Assembly: GCA_029210085.1 (NCBI GenBank) | Contig: JARGPP010000002.1 | Coordinates: 44,972 to 108,971, forward strand | Source: Legionellaceae bacterium | GTDB lineage: Bacteria > Pseudomonadota > Gammaproteobacteria > Legionellales > Legionellaceae | Direction of reading: 5' to 3' | Length of the DNA: 64,000 bases | Part shown: one piece after another, positions 33,408 through 42,601 of the stretch | Layout: each line of letters begins with the position of its first letter | How positions within the stretch are numbered: the stretch's first letter is position 1 | Made by a program: the position numbers and the translations under genes | The notes under the pieces: generated by a model | What the model was told of the DNA's origin: nothing | Database searches by the model: none | Seen by the model: only the letters and a program-made list of their open reading frames with translations

Positions 33408-34825
33408 GATTCGTGCGCTCCTGATGCACGTGCTCGAATACGTGCTAATGCATGCTCTAATCTTTGAAGCACACGGCGCCGACCAATCATCACAAGCGTT
33501 TTGTCAATCGCAGGAGACTGACCACTTCCCGTAATTGCAACACGTAAAGGTTGTGCAATTTTTCCCATGCCTAAATCAAATGCCGCACACACATCATTAA
33601 TGCATGTTTGTAATTGGCTTGCTTGCCATGCATCTACAGCTTCAAACGCTTGATATAGGGCTGTTAAAGGCTCTAATGCAACGGGCCTTAACTGCTTTTT
33701 AACCGCATTTTCATCATAATCAATATCATCTTGATACAAATACAAACTTTTTTGAGCCATTTCAACTAACGTTTGACAACGCTCAGCTTGTGCACGCACA
33801 ACATCACTTAATTGGGGGCCCTCTGTAATATCTACTTTGGCTTGTTCAAAATGATATTGAAGTGCCTTTGCGACAATTTCTGGATCATCTGTTTTTTGAT
33901 AATGTTGGTTTAGCCAATATAGCTTTTCATAATTAAAACTTGCGGCACTTCGACTCACTGCGGTCAAATCAAACTGAGCTATCATTTCATCTACACTAAA
34001 GATCTCTTGGTCACCCGCAGACCACCCTAAACGGACCAAATAATTCAATAACGCATGTGGCAACACACCCATTTCTTTAAATTCTAAAACATTCACAGCA
34101 CCATGGCGCTTAGATAGACGCTTGCCATCTTCTCCTAAAATCATCGGCAAGTGTGCAAATACGGGCCTTTTGGCTCCCAGAGCTTCATACAGATTAATTT
34201 GACGTGGTGTATTATTAATATGATCATCACCACGAATCACATGCGTAATTCCCATATCTGAGTCATCTACAACGACTGCAAAATTATAGGTCGGATTACC
34301 ATCTGAACGCTGTAAAATCACATCATCTAGTTCTTGATTAGATACATGAATATCACCATACACCTCATCTTTAAAGCTCACGCCACCATCATGTGGATTT
34401 TTAAAGCGAACAACATAGGGTTCATCTAAATTTTCTAATGCCAGATCACGACAATGACCGTCATAACGTGGTTTTTGTTTGGCAGCCATTTGAGACTCGC
34501 GTAACGTTTCCAACCTTTCTTTACTACATGTGCAGCGGTAAGCTTTACCATCCGCTAACCATTGATTAATGACTTCTTGGTAACGCCCATAACGTTTGGT
34601 CTGATAAACCGGTGGTTCATCTGGATCAAGCCCAAGCCAAGACATACCTTGCAAAATAGCCTGAACTGAGTCAGCCGTAGAACGTGCCTCATCTGTATCT
34701 TCAATCCGTAGCACAAATTCGCCTTGATGATGCTTTGCATACAACCAAGCAAACAGTGCTGTCCGTACACTACCAACGTGTAAGGAGCCTGTTGGACTTG
34801 GGGCAAAGCGTGTTTTAACAACCAT
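33404..34825 (-). CDS. gltX: Glutamyl-tRNA synthetase
   Basis: Class I aminoacyl-tRNA synthetase charging tRNA-Glu. The 473 residues begin at ATG 34825 with GGAG eight nucleotides upstream; the ORF extends further to 34852 without a better site. The HIGH-type motif is in FAPSPTGSLHVGSVRTA (7-23), a Cys-x-Cys of the zinc-binding region occurs as YRCTCSKER, and the KMSKS equivalent is GKRLSKRHGAVNV. The C-terminal anticodon-binding domain is complete. Coupled to coaX by overlapping stop and start codons. Confidence 0.97.
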   Translation of the reverse strand: MVVKTRFAPSPTGSLHVGSVRTALFAWLYAKHHQGEFVLRIEDTDEARSTADSVQAILQGMSWLGLDPDEPPVYQTKRYGRYQEVINQWLADGKAYRCTCSKERLETLRESQMAAKQKPRYDGHCRDLALENLDEPYVVRFKNPHDGGVSFKDEVYGDIHVSNQELDDVILQRSDGNPTYNFAVVVDDSDMGITHVIRGDDHINNTPRQINLYEALGAKRPVFAHLPMILGEDGKRLSKRHGAVNVLEFKEMGVLPHALLNYLVRLGWSAGDQEIFSVDEMIAQFDLTAVSRSAASFNYEKLYWLNQHYQKTDDPEIVAKALQYHFEQAKVDITEGPQLSDVVRAQAERCQTLVEMAQKSLYLYQDDIDYDENAVKKQLRPVALEPLTALYQAFEAVDAWQASQLQTCINDVCAAFDLGMGKIAQPLRVAITGSGQSPAIDKTLVMIGRRRVLQRLEHALARIRARASGAHES

Positions 34826-34840
34826 AAAAATTACTCCATT

Positions 34841-34868
34841 TTGCGCAATCACTCATTGGCGCTATAAT
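34841..34868 (+). promoter_or_regulatory. Promoter of the BarA-type kinase gene, in the divergent gltX region
   Basis: TTGCGC (34841-34846), a 16-nt spacer and TATAAT (34863-34868). TATAAT sits in a near-palindrome (GGCGCTATAATAGCC) that also gives TATTAT on the other strand, so divergent start sites may overlap. Three AGCCGAA repeats follow at 34869, 34884 and 34892. Confidence 0.5.
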
Positions 34869-34922
34869 AGCCGAATTCAATTCAGCCGAAAAGCCGAATC
34901 ATCCTGCCATATCGAGGTTTAT

Positions 34923-37664
34923 GTGAAAGGGTTTGGAATCAAGCAGCATCTTCGAATGGCAACGCTCATTCCGATTGTATTGGTCGCGCTCTTATTTACC
35001 GTATTTTATAATGTACAACTTCATCAAACCCTTGATGAACACACATCTCATCTGGGAGAAGCTTATGTTAATCAGCTTGTTCCTGCAGCACAACTGACTA
35101 TTTTAGAAGGAGATAATCGCAGCTTACAAGCATTGGTCGATGCAGCAGTCACTAATGCTGATGTTTTGGCTCTTGCTTTTTATGACTCAACCGGGAAACT
35201 ATTGGCCTATCGTGGTGGAAAATATCCGAGACACCATAACCTTCCTCCAATATCATTTAGCACAGGTGGCATGACTGAAACAAAGCCGAAAGGGCAAAAT
35301 AGCATGCGTGTTTTCGCTCCCATAACTCTTCCTCGTTTTAATTTATACAACAATTCTCACATTGCATATATTGCCTCTCCTGAAGCACACATTGAACAGG
35401 CGGATCATGTCTTAGGTTGGCTTTCCATCGACTTAAACACCCAGCCCATGCTTTTAAAAAAATACAGTATGTACTTGGTGAGTATTATCATCACACTCAT
35501 CGGTATTGCACTCGGGTTTCTTATTCATTATTTGCTATCCAAAAAAATTCATCGTCCCATTACCCGTTTGCGCCATACCATGAAACAAATTTCAAATGAC
35601 GCGTTCGAAACACCCATCAAAACGGGTAGCCCTGCAGAAATGGGTATTATTGAACAAGGATGTGTTGACTTGCAGCAGCAATACCTCAGCATACACAACG
35701 ACTTTAACCAGCACGTAGACACTGCAACCAAAGATTTACAGCAAGCACTTGAGTTGCTCGAAGAAAAAAACATTCAACTCATGCTTGATAAACGTCAGTC
35801 TGAAGAAAAACTTAATCAAAAATCAACCTTGATTACCAGTTTAAGTCATGAAATTCGAACACCCATGAACGGCATCATAGGCTTTGCAAATATCCTCTTA
35901 GAAACCTCTCTCACACCTGTTGCGCGTGATTATGTTAAAACGATTAAAGTTTCTGCAAAAGACTTACTTTCAATCCTTAATAATATTCTTGATTATTCTA
36001 AAATAAATGCGGGAAAACTAAAGCTGGATACCATTCCACTCGATATCCGAAACTGTATTGATGATGTACTGACACTCGCCGCTCCAAGCGCACATAAAAA
36101 AGGATTAGACCTCATTCCATCCACCGCGCTTGATGTACCTAAAACAATGGTCGGTGACCCTATTCGCCTTAAACAAATAATCAATAATTTAATCAGTAAT
36201 GCCATTAAATTTACAGAACAAGGCCATGTGCTTGTACGCACCAACGTTCATGAAGTAACAGAACAAAACTACACCATTTGCCTTTCAGTGACTGATACAG
36301 GCATTGGCATTGCGCCTGATGAACAGTCCAATTTATTCCACCCTTTTCATCAAGCAGGAAAAAGTACAATGCGTAGTTATGGTGGAGCGGGTCTTGGGCT
36401 TGTGATTTGTAAACAACTCACCGAACATATGAAAGGACGTATTACACTTGAAAGCAATACCAACCAAGGTACAACCTTCTCAGTCTATCTTACTTTCGCT
36501 AAATTGCCTGCCTACGAAGTTGAAAAAAATCAGCCTAAGCGCTTTGGTCACATCAAAGCAATTTGTTTTGACACAAACGCTCTTCACTTAGAGGCACTAT
36601 GCCATGGACTAGGCCATTTCGGCATTAACTGCATTCAAGCCAACACCGTTAATGCACTAGAAACTGCTTTTACGCAAAATAGCAATGCTCAACTGGCCTT
36701 TATCAGCATGATTCCTGAGCATGAAAAAACGCTCCCTCTATTTTTAAAACAACAAAAAACACCCATCATTTTACTCTCAAAGTTTCCAACTGAAGATTAT
36801 CAAGCCCTGGGTGCACAAAGATTTCTTATGAAGCCACCCAGTATTCAAAAATTGCAAGACAGTATAGAATCTGTTCTTTTACAAAATGCATCACCTAAAA
36901 CCAATCAGCTCAATCTAGAGCGTCTTAGAACACAATTAATGGATATGCGACCCAATTTACTGATTGCTGAAGATAATGCAGTCAATCGTATGTTACTCAA
37001 TGCTTGGCTGGGTACAAATGCATCGCTTGATATGGTCGATGACGGCGAGCAGGCCCTCGCTATCTGCCATCAAAAAAAATTTGATGCTATTTTAATTGAC
37101 TTACATATGCCAAAACTCAATGGCCTAGAAGCCACTCGCCTGATTCGAGAACATACCACGCTTAATCAAAACACACCTGTATTATTAATCAGTGCCGATA
37201 GCCACGATCTTGATCGCGCTTATTTGGATCAACAAAGAATTGATAGGAAACTACCCAAGCCAATCGATGAAAACTTACTATTGCACCACCTCATCACCGT
37301 ACTACAAGATGCTCAAATAACACCTATTAACTGGCCTCAGTGTGTTCAAAAAATGTCTGGTAATAGCTCCTTAGCGCAAACATTTTTAAACCGCTTTGTC
37401 AACGAGTTGCCCATGCATCGCGATACCTTACTTGTAACAATCACAACACATAACAGAATATCTATTGAAGAAACAGCCCATACTTTACGAGGGGCTTGTG
37501 GTTTTTCAGGGCTTCCAAAACTTGAACATGCACTCGCCAAACTTGAATATTTAGCACAACACACCCAATCTAATCAGGAGCTGAAAGAAGCTTTAGATGA
37601 TGTTATACATCACATTGATGCCGTTATAGAAGCTCACAAAACATTTGACTTGGTGACGGAATAA
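34923..37664 (+). CDS. Hybrid sensor histidine kinase, BarA/GacS/LetS type
   Basis: Tripartite kinase of 913 residues that controls the Csr/Rsm system through a GacA/LetA response regulator. The start is GTG 34923, five nucleotides after GAGG. Domains in order: a membrane helix (about 12-30), a periplasmic sensor, a second helix (about 180-200), HAMP, HisKA with the phosphorylated His309 in SLSHEIRTPMNG, HATPase with NLISNAIKFTEQGH and GGAGLGLVICKQL, a degenerate receiver (about 535-650), a true receiver with Asp726 in ILIDLHMPKLNG, and an HPt domain with His853 in AHTLRGACGFSG. This architecture defines BarA/GacS/LetS. Its regulator gene is not here, but csrA, the end point of the pathway, is at 53.5 kb. 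Confidence 0.94.
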   Translation: MKGFGIKQHLRMATLIPIVLVALLFTVFYNVQLHQTLDEHTSHLGEAYVNQLVPAAQLTILEGDNRSLQALVDAAVTNADVLALAFYDSTGKLLAYRGGKYPRHHNLPPISFSTGGMTETKPKGQNSMRVFAPITLPRFNLYNNSHIAYIASPEAHIEQADHVLGWLSIDLNTQPMLLKKYSMYLVSIIITLIGIALGFLIHYLLSKKIHRPITRLRHTMKQISNDAFETPIKTGSPAEMGIIEQGCVDLQQQYLSIHNDFNQHVDTATKDLQQALELLEEKNIQLMLDKRQSEEKLNQKSTLITSLSHEIRTPMNGIIGFANILLETSLTPVARDYVKTIKVSAKDLLSILNNILDYSKINAGKLKLDTIPLDIRNCIDDVLTLAAPSAHKKGLDLIPSTALDVPKTMVGDPIRLKQIINNLISNAIKFTEQGHVLVRTNVHEVTEQNYTICLSVTDTGIGIAPDEQSNLFHPFHQAGKSTMRSYGGAGLGLVICKQLTEHMKGRITLESNTNQGTTFSVYLTFAKLPAYEVEKNQPKRFGHIKAICFDTNALHLEALCHGLGHFGINCIQANTVNALETAFTQNSNAQLAFISMIPEHEKTLPLFLKQQKTPIILLSKFPTEDYQALGAQRFLMKPPSIQKLQDSIESVLLQNASPKTNQLNLERLRTQLMDMRPNLLIAEDNAVNRMLLNAWLGTNASLDMVDDGEQALAICHQKKFDAILIDLHMPKLNGLEATRLIREHTTLNQNTPVLLISADSHDLDRAYLDQQRIDRKLPKPIDENLLLHHLITVLQDAQITPINWPQCVQKMSGNSSLAQTFLNRFVNELPMHRDTLLVTITTHNRISIEETAHTLRGACGFSGLPKLEHALAKLEYLAQHTQSNQELKEALDDVIHHIDAVIEAHKTFDLVTE

Positions 37665-37781
37665 GACACTCCGAGGGCCTAGATGCCACGACTTGTCCGA
37701 ACCATCTAGACGAACATTGAATTTAATTGGATACTCTGCATAAAGCCGAGTACGTAAGGAAGAAAACATAAGGATAGTTTT

Positions 37782-39032
37782 ATGACAATTATTAAAAATG
37801 CCATCTATGCACAATCAGGCGGTGTTACTGCCGTAATTAATGCATCCGCCTGTGGTGTCATTCAAACAGCACGTAAGCACCCAGACAAAATAGGCCGCGT
37901 GTTTGCTGCAAAATCAGGGATTGTAGGTGCACTTTCTGAAGAACTCATCGATACATCTTTCGAAACTGATGCTGATATTGCGAAACTCATGCACACCCCA
38001 TCAGGTGCTTTTGGCTCATGCCGTCATAAACTCAAAGCGGATGGCGAAGAATTTACGCGTTTGCTGCAAGTCTTTGAGGCGCATAATATTGGTTACTTTT
38101 TTTATAATGGTGGTGGCGATTCTCAAGATACAGCCAATAAAATTGCTGAAATTAGCCAAGCCCGCGGATATCCTGTGACTTGCATTGGTATTCCTAAAAC
38201 AGTTGATAACGATTTACCTTTTACAGATACTTGTCCAGGCTTTGGATCAGTTGCTAAATACGTTGCCGTTTCCACAAAAGAAGCAGGCTTTGATGTGGCA
38301 TCAATGGCTGAGACATCCACCAAAGTATTTATTTTAGAAGTTATGGGACGACACGCCGGTTGGATTGCAGCAGCCAGTGGCCTTGCTAGCGAATCAGCCA
38401 GTGAGCCACCTCATCTTATTTTATTTCCTGAAGTTCCCTTTAATCCAACTGAATTTGTTGCACGTGTTGATACTTGCGTCCAAAAATATGGTTATTGCGT
38501 GGTGGTCGTATCAGAAGGCGTGCAAGATGAGCAAGGCCATTTTTTAAGTGACGCAGGTTTAAGAGATGCCTTTGGACATGCTCAACTCGGTGGTGTTGCT
38601 CCAGTGCTTGCAAACTTGGTCAAACAAGAACTCGGATATAAATACCATTGGGCAGTTGCAGATTACTTGCAACGTGCTGCACGCCATATTGCATCCAACG
38701 TTGATGTTGAACAAGCTTATGCACTCGGAAAAGCTGCTGTTGAACTGGCCCTAGAAGGTCAAAATGCAATTATGCCAACTGTGGTACGAGAAAACGACAT
38801 GCCTTATCAATGGTCCATTGGACAAGTACCTTTAAGCGATGTCGCAAATCAAGAACGTGGAATGCCCCAAGACTTTATTCGTGAAGATGGTATGGGTATT
38901 ACAGAGGCTTGCAGACGCTACTTGGCGCCACTTATTCAAGGTGAAGCTTATCCACCCTATATCAATGGTTTGCCTGATTATGTGCGCCTGAAAAACGAAC
39001 TCGTCACAGCAAAACTAGGCCCTTGGAAATAA
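37782..39032 (+). CDS. 6-phosphofructokinase, possibly pyrophosphate-dependent
   Basis: Glycolytic enzyme phosphorylating fructose 6-phosphate. Of 416 residues, the motifs are AQSGGVTAVINASACGV at the N-terminus, YNGGGDSQDTANKIAE (about 110-125), the catalytic PKTVDNDLP (about 141-149) and EVMGRHAGWIAAASG. PPi-dependent members usually have GGDDS where ATP-dependent ones have GGDGS. This protein has GGGDS, so the phosphoryl donor cannot be settled by eye. AAGGA lies 8 nt before the ATG. A strong terminator follows, so it is a single-gene unit. Confidence 0.9.
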   Translation: MTIIKNAIYAQSGGVTAVINASACGVIQTARKHPDKIGRVFAAKSGIVGALSEELIDTSFETDADIAKLMHTPSGAFGSCRHKLKADGEEFTRLLQVFEAHNIGYFFYNGGGDSQDTANKIAEISQARGYPVTCIGIPKTVDNDLPFTDTCPGFGSVAKYVAVSTKEAGFDVASMAETSTKVFILEVMGRHAGWIAAASGLASESASEPPHLILFPEVPFNPTEFVARVDTCVQKYGYCVVVVSEGVQDEQGHFLSDAGLRDAFGHAQLGGVAPVLANLVKQELGYKYHWAVADYLQRAARHIASNVDVEQAYALGKAAVELALEGQNAIMPTVVRENDMPYQWSIGQVPLSDVANQERGMPQDFIREDGMGITEACRRYLAPLIQGEAYPPYINGLPDYVRLKNELVTAKLGPWK

Positions 39033-39035
39033 ATT

Positions 39036-39080
39036 AAAAATGAATGCGTGCATCTCAGTTCGATGTCCGCATTCATTTTT
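39036..39080 (+). terminator. Intrinsic terminator after phosphofructokinase
   Basis: The arms AAAAATGAATGCG (39036-39048) and CGCATTCATTTTT (39068-39080) form a perfect 13-bp stem with a 19-nt loop. The stem starts just after the stop codon, and the descending arm ends in a T run. Confidence 0.8.
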
Positions 39081-39110
39081 AGATATTATGATCTAGAACT
39101 CGTATAACAA

Positions 39111-39139
39111 TTGACAAATTCAGTGGCCTTAGGCATTAT
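39111..39139 (+). promoter_or_regulatory. rpsT promoter
   Basis: A perfect TTGACA (39111-39116), a 17-nt spacer and CATTAT (39134-39139) within CATTATACG. It lies about 37 nt before the GTG start of rpsT. Confidence 0.6.
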
Positions 39140-39175
39140 ACGCCTCTTTAGTTTTTGAGTTTCTGGAGAAACAAC

Positions 39176-39442
39176 GTGGCAAATATCAAGTCAGCTATCA
39201 AACGTGCAAAGCAAAACACCAAGCGTCGTGCACATAATGCAAGCGCACGCTCTATGTACCGCACCTATGTTAAAAACGTTTTAAAAGCTGTTGAAGCAGG
39301 CAATCATGAAGCAGCTCGTGCTGCTTATACAAAAGCACAACCCATTATTGACAAAGCAATGGCTAAAGGTTTAATTCATAAAAACAAAGCTGCTCGTGTA
39401 AAAAGCAGATTAAATGCTAAAATTAAGGCAATGGCGGCATAA
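39176..39442 (+). CDS. rpsT: 30S ribosomal protein S20
   Basis: Primary 16S rRNA-binding protein of the small subunit. 88 residues from a GTG start (39176), seven nucleotides after GGAG, giving the family start (M)[12 protein letters not shown]; the longer ORF begins at a TTG and would add seven non-conserved residues. The helical, Lys/Ala-rich sequence through [20 protein letters not shown] is typical. It has its own promoter and follows a terminator. In E. coli and other gammaproteobacteria rpsT is monocistronic and autoregulated. Confidence 0.97.
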   Translation: MANIKSAIKRAKQNTKRRAHNASARSMYRTYVKNVLKAVEAGNHEAARAAYTKAQPIIDKAMAKGLIHKNKAARVKSRLNAKIKAMAA

Positions 39443-39512
39443 ACTTCCGCCGTTTATCGAATGGGTCACACTGGCCCATTTCGATTAACTCATGGTGGAT
39501 GGTTAACGTCTT

Positions 39513-41081
39513 ATGAAATTAATTAGAAGTATCTTACTCGTTATCCTATTTGTTTTTATTACCGCTTTCACAGCGCTTTGGGCTGTTACCTATTTTGTAC
39601 AACCCAGCACTTTTAAACCCTTTGCAAAAAGACAGCTGAGCAACTTAACTCACCAAGACAGTGCTATTGAAGGCAATGTCAACTGGCGTATTTTTCCAAG
39701 GCCTGGCTTGCATCTTACCAAAGTACGTATTGGCGATGTCCAGAAAACAGAAGGTGACTACGCCTTACATGTCGATAACCTACTTTTTCACCTTCAACTC
39801 GCCCCACTATTTCGTGGAAAATTGGTTTTTGATAAACTCTTATTGGACGGATTCACATTACGCGTTAACCTTAATGAAAAAGCATCTGGTAGCCCACCGC
39901 AAAAGAAACAACCGAGCGTAAAAAAAATAACACCCACCTTACCAACACGCATTGCCCTAAAGTCACTCCTCCTTACCAATGGTAAAATTATTATTCACCA
40001 AGATAATCAGCAACTTTTGTTAAAAAATGTCCGTCTTGAAGCAGAGCTTCCTGAAACTCATCGCGATCAATTTCCAATACAACTTAAAGCCACCCTGAAG
40101 AAAAATCCTCATTCCTTTCCACTCAGTGGTACATTAAGCTACAAAGGCTTACTCAAACTCCCAGCCCTTGATAAAACCAATACTCAACTAGAAGATTTTG
40201 AGCTTGATGGGCAGGTGACACTTCAAAACCTTCAAGTCGGTGAATATGACATCACAAAAGCTAACGCTCATACTTTGTTCCGTCATGGACAATTAGAGCT
40301 TAACCCACTAACACTTTCTCTTTATAACGGTGAATCTGTCGGACAACTCAATTATCAACTCAACACGTCCCAACTCAGCTTTCACCAAACAGGTACGGGC
40401 CTCAATGCAGAACCTGTTTTTCAACATGTTCTTGATGTTCGTCCTTCACGCTTAACCGGTTTACTTGATTTCTCAGTGCATGCCACAAGCACACTGAATC
40501 AACCAAACTGGTATAAAAAAATAAATACCACTGGCAATTTCACCGTACACAATGGCACACTGGCTTATATTAATTTACCCGCTATCACCAAAGAGGCGAC
40601 AAAAACCATTCGCAGTTTAGCAACCGAGAACATCGAACAAATACAACACATGCTAGAGCATTTAACCCCCTGGAATCTTAACAATTACTCGGGCACAACG
40701 ACTTTTCAACTATTAAACCTTCAATATCAAGCTAAAGGGGATGGCGTCGTTCACTATAATTTGCTCCTTGAAACAAAAAAACTTAACCTTACAGGCAATG
40801 GAACCTTACACTTAGAGACCCGTGCTATTCATGCAAACCTTTTAGCCTATGTCATCACCAAAGATAAAACCACTCAAGCCATACAACAAATACTCGGCCA
40901 TGGCTTTCCACTCGTCGTTACAGGGACACTTTCAGACCCATTGATTAATGCGAACAGCCGCCAAATTCGCCACCGCATTTCAGATGGTGTTCTCCCTCAA
41001 ACACTCATTAAACCGCTCAAAAAAATCAAGCAACATATTAAAAAATTAAACCATGTCCCCACACCTAAAATCACAGAGTAA
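39513..41081 (+). CDS. AsmA family protein
   Basis: Inner-membrane anchored periplasmic protein of 522 residues. The N-terminal helix LIRSILLVILFVFITAFTA is followed by the AsmA signature region (DSAIEGNVNWRIFPRPGLHL, residues about 50-69) and a long beta-rich groove domain. The C-terminal half contains FTVHNGTLAYINLPAI and the usual AsmA-like end. Family members (AsmA, TamB, YhdP) are linked to lipid transport and outer-membrane assembly. The stop overlaps the mutY start by 29 bp, so both are probably one transcript. Confidence 0.92.
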   Translation: MKLIRSILLVILFVFITAFTALWAVTYFVQPSTFKPFAKRQLSNLTHQDSAIEGNVNWRIFPRPGLHLTKVRIGDVQKTEGDYALHVDNLLFHLQLAPLFRGKLVFDKLLLDGFTLRVNLNEKASGSPPQKKQPSVKKITPTLPTRIALKSLLLTNGKIIIHQDNQQLLLKNVRLEAELPETHRDQFPIQLKATLKKNPHSFPLSGTLSYKGLLKLPALDKTNTQLEDFELDGQVTLQNLQVGEYDITKANAHTLFRHGQLELNPLTLSLYNGESVGQLNYQLNTSQLSFHQTGTGLNAEPVFQHVLDVRPSRLTGLLDFSVHATSTLNQPNWYKKINTTGNFTVHNGTLAYINLPAITKEATKTIRSLATENIEQIQHMLEHLTPWNLNNYSGTTTFQLLNLQYQAKGDGVVHYNLLLETKKLNLTGNGTLHLETRAIHANLLAYVITKDKTTQAIQQILGHGFPLVVTGTLSDPLINANSRQIRHRISDGVLPQTLIKPLKKIKQHIKKLNHVPTPKITE

Positions 41082-42147
41082 CTTTGACTTCACTCAGGCA
41101 CTTCTCGCTTGGTTTGATATCAATGGTCGTAAGAATTTACCTTGGCAAAACCCTCGCACACCTTACCATGTATGGATTTCAGAGGTCATGTTACAACAAA
41201 CACAAGTTAAAACCGTCATCCCTTATTTTCTTAAATTCATTGAGCGCTTTCCAACACTTGAATCACTTGCACATGCAACTGAAGACGAGGTTCTTGCACA
41301 CTGGTCAGGGCTTGGCTACTACAGCCGAGGAAGAAATCTTCAAAAAACAGCTTATTTAATCACAACAAAATTTGGACATGTTTTTCCAAGCGATCCCAAG
41401 CAACTCATCACCTTACCTGGAATTGGTGAATCAACCGCTGCCGCCATTGCTTCACTTGCTTTTAACCAACCCGCAGCAATTCTTGATGGGAACGTTAAAC
41501 GAATTTTAAGCCGGTACTTTTTAATTTCAGGAAAACCCAATACCACAAGCATCAAAAAAACATACCAAAAATACGCCACAGCTTGCCTGCCTACTACACG
41601 TGCTGCTGACTATACACAAGCCATTATGGATTTAGGAGCGCTTATCTGCACCCCTAAAAAACCAAACTGCACAGCTTGCCCCATGCAAACACACTGCCTT
41701 GCTCATACCCAACAACTCACCATGCATTATCCAGAAAAATCGCCTAAAAAAACAACACCGACACGCGAAGCACAATTTATTCTAATGCATGATAAAACAT
41801 GCTCAAATATTTATCTTGAAAAACGACCCTCAAAAGGTTTGTGGGGAGGGTTATGGAGTCTTCCTGATCTTGATAAACAGGCTTGCGCTATTACTTATAT
41901 TCAAAAAAAGCATGAGCTGCATATACAAAAAAACTTACCGCTGCCCATGATCAAGCATACTTTTACACATTTCAAACTACACCTTTATCCACGCGCCATA
42001 TGTGTTCACGCAAAACAGCTCAATCAGCTACTTCCCCAAAATGGCCGATGGTTTCATGTATCTGCACTAAAAACACTAGGCCTTGCCAAGCCCATCCAAA
42101 CAATCATTGAAACATTTTGTAACCACCCTAGTACATCATTTCAGTGA
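41053..42147 (+). CDS. mutY: A/G-specific adenine glycosylase
   Basis: DNA repair glycosylase that removes adenine mispaired with 8-oxoguanine. Of 364 residues, the helix-hairpin-helix and catalytic Asp are in LPGIGESTAAAIAS and LDGNVKRILSR. The catalytic Glu is in EVMLQQTQV. The 4Fe-4S cluster cysteines are in CTPKKPNCTACPMQTHC. The C-terminal MutT-like domain (about 230-350) recognises 8-oxoG. The start lies inside the end of asmA. The last codons and stop fall within the left arm of the 129-bp inverted-repeat element, so the C-terminal tail may be altered. yggX, often next to mutY, is 15 kb away. Confidence 0.97.
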   Translation: MSPHLKSQSNFDFTQALLAWFDINGRKNLPWQNPRTPYHVWISEVMLQQTQVKTVIPYFLKFIERFPTLESLAHATEDEVLAHWSGLGYYSRGRNLQKTAYLITTKFGHVFPSDPKQLITLPGIGESTAAAIASLAFNQPAAILDGNVKRILSRYFLISGKPNTTSIKKTYQKYATACLPTTRAADYTQAIMDLGALICTPKKPNCTACPMQTHCLAHTQQLTMHYPEKSPKKTTPTREAQFILMHDKTCSNIYLEKRPSKGLWGGLWSLPDLDKQACAITYIQKKHELHIQKNLPLPMIKHTFTHFKLHLYPRAICVHAKQLNQLLPQNGRWFHVSALKTLGLAKPIQTIIETFCNHPSTSFQ

Positions 42148-42256
42148 TTCTGTCTTGCAATAACAAAAATGTACTTACCTTCCTATGCGCCTTCTGAACG
42201 CGGGAGGTTAGCACACCTTGATAAAATAGGACCAAATCACTGAAACGATGTACTAG
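42128..42256. mobile_element. 129-bp element bounded by 22-bp inverted repeats (MITE-like)
   Basis: The left arm CTAGTACATCATTTCAGTGATT (as 42128-42149) and the right arm (42235-42256) are inverse complements with one mismatch in 22. The element carries the last codons and the TGA of mutY in its left arm and the TAG of the convergent Sel1-repeat lipoprotein in its right arm. The inner 85 bp has no ORF and no T-rich terminator tail. The structure could be a small miniature element or an extended bidirectional stem. No other copy is seen in the window. Confidence 0.5.
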
Positions 42257-42585
42257 TAAGGATGACGCGCCTCCTCTCGAAGCAACTTAGCGGCAATTAT
42301 TGCATCTTTTTGCCCAGATACTGCTGCTCTGTTAATCCATTTTGCTGCTTTCTTCTTATCTTCAACCACTCCTTCACCATAATAATACATATACCCCACA
42401 GCATATTGTGCATCACAATTTCCCTTTTCGGCTTCAGGCATCAAGCGCACAAATGCAGAACGATAGTTCTGCTGCTTAAAACTATGAATACCTTCTCTTA
42501 AATTGAGTGAATTCATCGAACAAGCTGCTAAACAACATAACATAACAACCATGCTGAACTTTTTAAAATGTGACAAAAACCGCAT
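42253..42585 (-). CDS. Sel1-repeat lipoprotein
   Basis: Small outer-membrane or periplasmic lipoprotein of 110 residues. The signal sequence ends at lipobox LAAC (about residue 22). Mature residues contain Sel1-like/TPR-type helical repeats, YAVGYMYYYGEGVVEDKKKA being the clear one. Such proteins act as protein-interaction adaptors. AGAGGAT precedes the ATG. The upstream GspC-like gene ends 16 bp before the ATG, suggesting co-transcription. Its stop codon is supplied by the inverted-repeat element. Confidence 0.88.
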   Translation of the reverse strand: MRFLSHFKKFSMVVMLCCLAACSMNSLNLREGIHSFKQQNYRSAFVRLMPEAEKGNCDAQYAVGYMYYYGEGVVEDKKKAAKWINRAAVSGQKDAIIAAKLLREEARHPY

Positions 42586-42601
42586 ATCATATCCTCTTTA
42601 T

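Noticed and set aside
39457..39486. Stem-loop after rpsT (CGAATGGG/CCCATTTCG) as terminator
   Set aside because: No T tract follows the stem; it may be a structure but is not a supported intrinsic terminator.
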